A DNA stretch of 6,106 bases, from NCBI GenBank assembly GCA_963627445.1, contig CAVGBM010000089.1, positions 1 to 6,106 on the forward strand. Direction: 5' to 3'. The translations under genes and the position numbers were made by a program. The stretch comes from F23-B02 sp963627445 (lineage in GTDB: Bacteria > Bacillota > Clostridia > Oscillospirales > Oscillospiraceae). Positions 3,890-6,106 of this stretch are shown here, one piece after another (the stretch's first letter is position 1; each line of letters starts with the position of its first letter). The notes beneath the pieces are model-generated. The model saw only the letters and a list, made by a program, of their open reading frames with translations, was not told the origin of the DNA and made no database searches.

Positions 3890-4819
3890 TTAGTGCTTGC
3901 CCATGTTCATCTGAGCGGCGACTTCGGCTGCGAAGTCCTCTTCCTTCTTCTCGATGCCCTCGCCCTTTGCAAAGCGGACAGCGTCAACGAACTTGACGGT
4001 GCCGCCGAGAGCCTTGGCAGCGGAAGCGATGTACTTCTCAACGGACATGGAGCCGTCCTTAACAAACTCCTGCTGGAGCAGGCAGTTTTCCTGATAGAAC
4101 TTGTTCATCTTGCCCATGACGATCTTTTCCTTGATAGCGTCGGGCTTGGAAGCGTTCTTGGGATCCTGATTCATGAGAGCAAGAGCGATCTTCTTCTCCT
4201 CCTCAAGAACCTCCTCGGTGACCTCGCTCTTATCCCAGAAGCGGGGATTGAGAGCTGCGATCTGCATTGCAACGTCCTTGCCGATCTCGGTAGCGTCGAT
4301 GCCGCCCTCGACAGCGAGGTTGACGAGCACGCCGATCTTGCCGCCTGCGTGGACATATGCCACGGAGGTGTTCTCGGAGTAACGCTTGAAGCGGCGGATC
4401 TGGAGATTTTCGCCGATGGACATGACCTTCTCGGGCAGAGTCTCGGCAACGGTGAGCTCGGAGCCGGGGTACTTGCAGTTCATAAGAGCCTCAACGTCTG
4501 CGGGGTCGTCCTTGAGGACTACCTTGCAGATATCCTTAACGAAAGCGACGAAAAGCTCGCTCTTTGCGCAGAAGTCGGTCTCGCAGTTGACCTCGACGAC
4601 GGCGCCGACGCCGCACTCGGGGCAGACCTCGGCATATGCCATGCCTTCTGCGGCGATGCGTCCGGCCTTCTTAGCGGCCTTGGCAAGGCCCTTCTCACGC
4701 AGCCACTCGACTGCCTTATCCATATCACCGTCGGTCTCGGTCAGGGCCTTTTTGCAGTCCATCATGCCGACGTTGGTCATCTCACGGAGAGTTTTTACAT
4801 CCTGAGCGGTAAAAGCCAT
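3890..4819 (-). CDS. tsf: Translation elongation factor Ts
   Basis: EF-Ts is the cytoplasmic guanine-nucleotide exchange factor that releases GDP from EF-Tu. The 309-residue protein has the UBA-like N-terminal domain (about 1-55) with VKTLREMTNVGMMDCKKAL and the conserved DMDKAVEWLREKG. The core follows, with the TDF motif (81-83) in VEVNCETDF, whose Asp and Phe reach the Mg2+/GDP site of EF-Tu. The dimerisation subdomains follow, including VAMQIAALNP and the FYQENCLLQQEFVKD segment. Length is normal for Firmicutes. The start is secured by AAGGAGGA at 4828-4835. An unusual cysteine pair (CPEC, residues 66-69) lies just before the TDF region, where most homologues have no Cys-x-x-Cys. The gene follows rpsB in an operon, with a terminator-like hairpin between them. 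Confidence 0.97.
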   Translation of the reverse strand: MAFTAQDVKTLREMTNVGMMDCKKALTETDGDMDKAVEWLREKGLAKAAKKAGRIAAEGMAYAEVCPECGVGAVVEVNCETDFCAKSELFVAFVKDICKVVLKDDPADVEALMNCKYPGSELTVAETLPEKVMSIGENLQIRRFKRYSENTSVAYVHAGGKIGVLVNLAVEGGIDATEIGKDVAMQIAALNPRFWDKSEVTEEVLEEEKKIALALMNQDPKNASKPDAIKEKIVMGKMNKFYQENCLLQQEFVKDGSMSVEKYIASAAKALGGTVKFVDAVRFAKGEGIEKKEEDFAAEVAAQMNMGKH

Positions 4820-4845
4820 TATAATTATCCTCCTTAATTATCTTT

Positions 4846-4871
4846 GAAAAAAGGGGGCAAACAAGCCCCCT
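4846..4871 (-). terminator. Terminator/attenuator between rpsB and tsf
   Basis: In the transcript direction AGGGGGC (4871-4865) pairs with GCCCCCT (4858-4852) around a 6-base loop, directly followed by T6. It starts 10 bases after the rpsB stop and ends 27 bases before the tsf start. Too little room is left for a separate tsf promoter downstream, so tsf is most likely expressed by readthrough, lowering its level relative to S2. Confidence 0.75.
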
Positions 4872-4880
4872 ATATATTTA

Positions 4881-5624
4881 TTACTCTTCTTCGACCTTCT
4901 CGGCCTCTGCCTCGGCGAGGGTCTCCTCGACCTCGGCATCTGCGCCCTGGCGGCCTTCCTGCACGGCGTTAGCCATGGTGGAAGCGATCAGGCGGATAGC
5001 GCGGATAGCGTCGTCGTTTGCGGGAATGACATAGTCGACCTCATCGGGGTCGCAGTTGGTATCAACGATAGCAACGATGGGGATGTGCAGCTTGCGAGCC
5101 TCTGCGATTGCGTTGTGCTCCTTGCGGGGGTCGACAACGAACATTGCGCCGGGCAGCTTCTTCATTTCCTTAACGCCGCCGAGGTACTTCTCGAGTTTGT
5201 CCATCTCGCCCATGAGCTTGATGACTTCCTTCTTGGGCAGCATATCGAAGGTGCCGTCCTCCTGCATCTTCTTGAGCTGAGCAAGGCGGTCGATACGGGT
5301 GCGCATGGTCTTGAAGTTGGTGAGCATGCCGCCAAGCCAACGGGCGTTGACATAGTACATGCCTACGCGGGAAGCCTCTTCCTTAACAGCCTCGGCAGCC
5401 TGCTTCTTGGTGCCGACGAAAAGGATGGTCTGGCCGTTTGCAGCGATGTCACGCACGAAGTTGTAAGCCTCTTCGAGCTTCTTGACGGTCTTCTGCAGGT
5501 CGATGATGTAGATGCCGTTACGCTCCATGTAGATGTATTCGGCCATCTTGGGGTTCCAGCGGCGGGTCTGGTGACCGAAGTGGACACCGGCCTCGAGCAG
5601 CTGCTTCATAGATACTACTGACAT
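4881..5624 (-). CDS. rpsB: 30S ribosomal protein S2
   Basis: S2 binds the 30S subunit late in assembly, between head and body, and helps recruit S1-type functions. The 247-residue protein shows the family signatures. Near the N-terminus is LLEAGVHFGHQTRRWNPKM (about 9-27), followed by YIYMERNGIYIIDLQKT. In the centre are ILFVGTKKQA, then RWLGGMLTNFKTM. The C-terminal core has FVVDPRKEHNAIAEARKL, then IPIVAIVDTNCDP. A coiled-coil insertion lies around residues 105-155. The acidic Glu/Ala tail (about 228-247) is common in Firmicutes. The start is fixed by TAGGAGGA at 5632-5639. The gene is first in the rpsB-tsf operon with its own promoter and structured leader. Confidence 0.98.
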   Translation of the reverse strand: MSVVSMKQLLEAGVHFGHQTRRWNPKMAEYIYMERNGIYIIDLQKTVKKLEEAYNFVRDIAANGQTILFVGTKKQAAEAVKEEASRVGMYYVNARWLGGMLTNFKTMRTRIDRLAQLKKMQEDGTFDMLPKKEVIKLMGEMDKLEKYLGGVKEMKKLPGAMFVVDPRKEHNAIAEARKLHIPIVAIVDTNCDPDEVDYVIPANDDAIRAIRLIASTMANAVQEGRQGADAEVEETLAEAEAEKVEEE

Positions 5625-5719
5625 TGATTTTTCCTCCTAATTTGTTTTTCCTCCGGATGCCTCAACCCCCTGCCCAAGCCGTAGCCACATGGGCAAAAGT
5701 CCGCACCCGTGCGAAATGC
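5625..5719 (-). promoter_or_regulatory. Structured 5' leader of rpsB
   Basis: The predicted mRNA has about 95 bases before the rpsB start. In it CGCAC/GTGCG (5713-5702) forms a short hairpin. GCCCA (5694-5690) pairs with TGGGC (5676-5672) around a bulged inner stem (GGC/GCU, loop UACG). The remainder is unpaired, purine-rich sequence with two ribosome-binding-like GGAGG sites, at about 5651 and 5633. Ribosomal protein genes are often controlled by such leaders, where the protein binds its own mRNA. That S2 binds here is inference. Confidence 0.5.
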
Positions 5720-5725
5720 CTAGAT

Positions 5726-5754
5726 ATAATATCAAAAACAGTGTGGAATTTCAA
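5726..5754 (-). promoter_or_regulatory. Promoter of rpsB-tsf
   Basis: On the minus strand TTGAAA (5749-5754), a 17-base spacer and TATTAT (5726-5731) form a good sigma-A promoter. A second weaker pair, TTGACA (5771-5776) with TGAAAT (5748-5753) at 17 bases, may be an upstream tandem promoter; its -35 box contains the stop codon of the preceding gene. Confidence 0.75.
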
Positions 5755-5772
5755 TAGTTTTTTACCGATTTG

Positions 5773-6051
5773 TCAAAAAATTTTTCTTTTTTCACGGTGA
5801 CGGCGGGGCTGGTTGGGCTCCAGCTCGACAAGGATGATGTCGCTGCCGAGGCGCTGGATGCATTTCCACGGCAGAATGTAGTCATCCTCGCGGCCTAACA
5901 GCCCAAAAAGCTTTGCCCTGCCCGGGGTGATGAGCGAAATTATCTGCCCCTCCTTTTCGTCAAACTCGGCATCGCACACGAAGCCTAAGCGACGACCCGT
6001 GTGGATATCGATGACCTCCTTGTATCGCAGCTCGGAAAAATAATTGATCAT
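5773..6051 (-). CDS. YlmC/YmxH family PRC-barrel sporulation-type protein
   Basis: The 92-residue protein is a single PRC-barrel domain. It opens with FSELRYKEVIDIHTGRRLG, continues with a beta strand and acidic loop (FVCDAEFDEKEGQII), then LITPGRAKLFGLLGREDDYILPW, and finishes IQRLGSDIILVEL before a basic tail. This matches the YlmC/YmxH family, widespread in spore-forming Firmicutes and annotated as sporulation-linked; its molecular role is not established. I chose the ATG at 6051 because AAGGGG lies 8 bases upstream; a GTG at 6060 would add three residues but overlaps that site. The gene reads toward rpsB on the same strand, and its stop codon lies within the rpsB promoter region, so readthrough into rpsB is possible. 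No terminator is seen between them. Confidence 0.87.
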   Translation of the reverse strand: MINYFSELRYKEVIDIHTGRRLGFVCDAEFDEKEGQIISLITPGRAKLFGLLGREDDYILPWKCIQRLGSDIILVELEPNQPRRHREKRKIF

Positions 6052-6106
6052 ATTCTGCACCCCTTAATTTTTTGAAACCCTGTAATTAAGAAAATGGACA
6101 TCTACA

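Noticed and set aside
3821..4837. Long 338-codon plus-strand open frame
   Set aside because: It is the antisense of tsf, which has clear family motifs and a ribosome binding site. The antisense translation is a Leu/Asp/Gly-rich shadow with no recognisable domain.
5085..5621. 178-codon plus-strand open frame
   Set aside because: It lies antisense to rpsB; codon bias of the S2 gene keeps the opposite strand open. No ribosome binding site or motif.
1..6106. CRISPR arrays, tRNA or rRNA genes, insertion-sequence transposases
   Set aside because: No regularly spaced identical repeats, no cloverleaf or rRNA-like sequence, and no transposase or recombinase frame were seen.

Overview
The window looks like chromosome from a moderately GC-rich Gram-positive anaerobe of the class Clostridia, probably a gut Oscillospiraceae/Ruminococcaceae-type bacterium. 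This rests on strong GGAGG-type ribosome binding sites, sigma-A-like promoters, a YlmC/YmxH PRC-barrel protein, PlsY, an Rrf2 regulator and a small holin-like toxin. The assignment comes from gene content and style only, with no database search.

Layout from left to right. (1) A divergent repeat copy (36-91) precedes an Rrf2-family regulator (111-521, +). It converges on a single-pass membrane protein of unknown function (542-1114, -), and one bidirectional terminator serves both. (2) A divergent intergenic region with an 8-bp inverted repeat centred on a good promoter drives a two-gene unit: a HAD phosphatase (1182-1829, +) overlapping plsY (1826-2482, +) by 4 bp, then a terminator. (3) The 620-bp stretch 2483-3102 looks empty by ordinary gene calling. 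It holds what I read as a complete type I toxin-antitoxin locus: a 27-codon hydrophobic peptide (2733-2816, -), a hairpin burying its ribosome binding site, and a convergent small RNA (about 2643-2727, +) with its own promoter and terminator. Clusters of palindromic repeats surround it. (4) A GNAT acetyltransferase (3103-3621, -) has its own promoter. (5) A 190-bp imperfect palindrome (3699-3888) has the tsf terminator at its heart. (6) The translation operon rpsB-tsf (5624 to 3890, -) has a strong promoter, a structured leader, and an intrinsic-terminator-like hairpin between the two genes. (7) A YlmC/YmxH-like PRC-barrel gene (5773-6051, -) ends inside the rpsB promoter region.

The protein-coding genes are mostly housekeeping: phospholipid synthesis (PlsY), metabolite repair (HAD phosphatase) and translation (S2, EF-Ts). 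The less ordinary content lies between genes: the toxin-antitoxin locus, and a repeat family with a shared GTTTTGA core found in at least three places. The two copies in the 190-bp palindrome are inverted relative to each other and bracket the tsf terminator.
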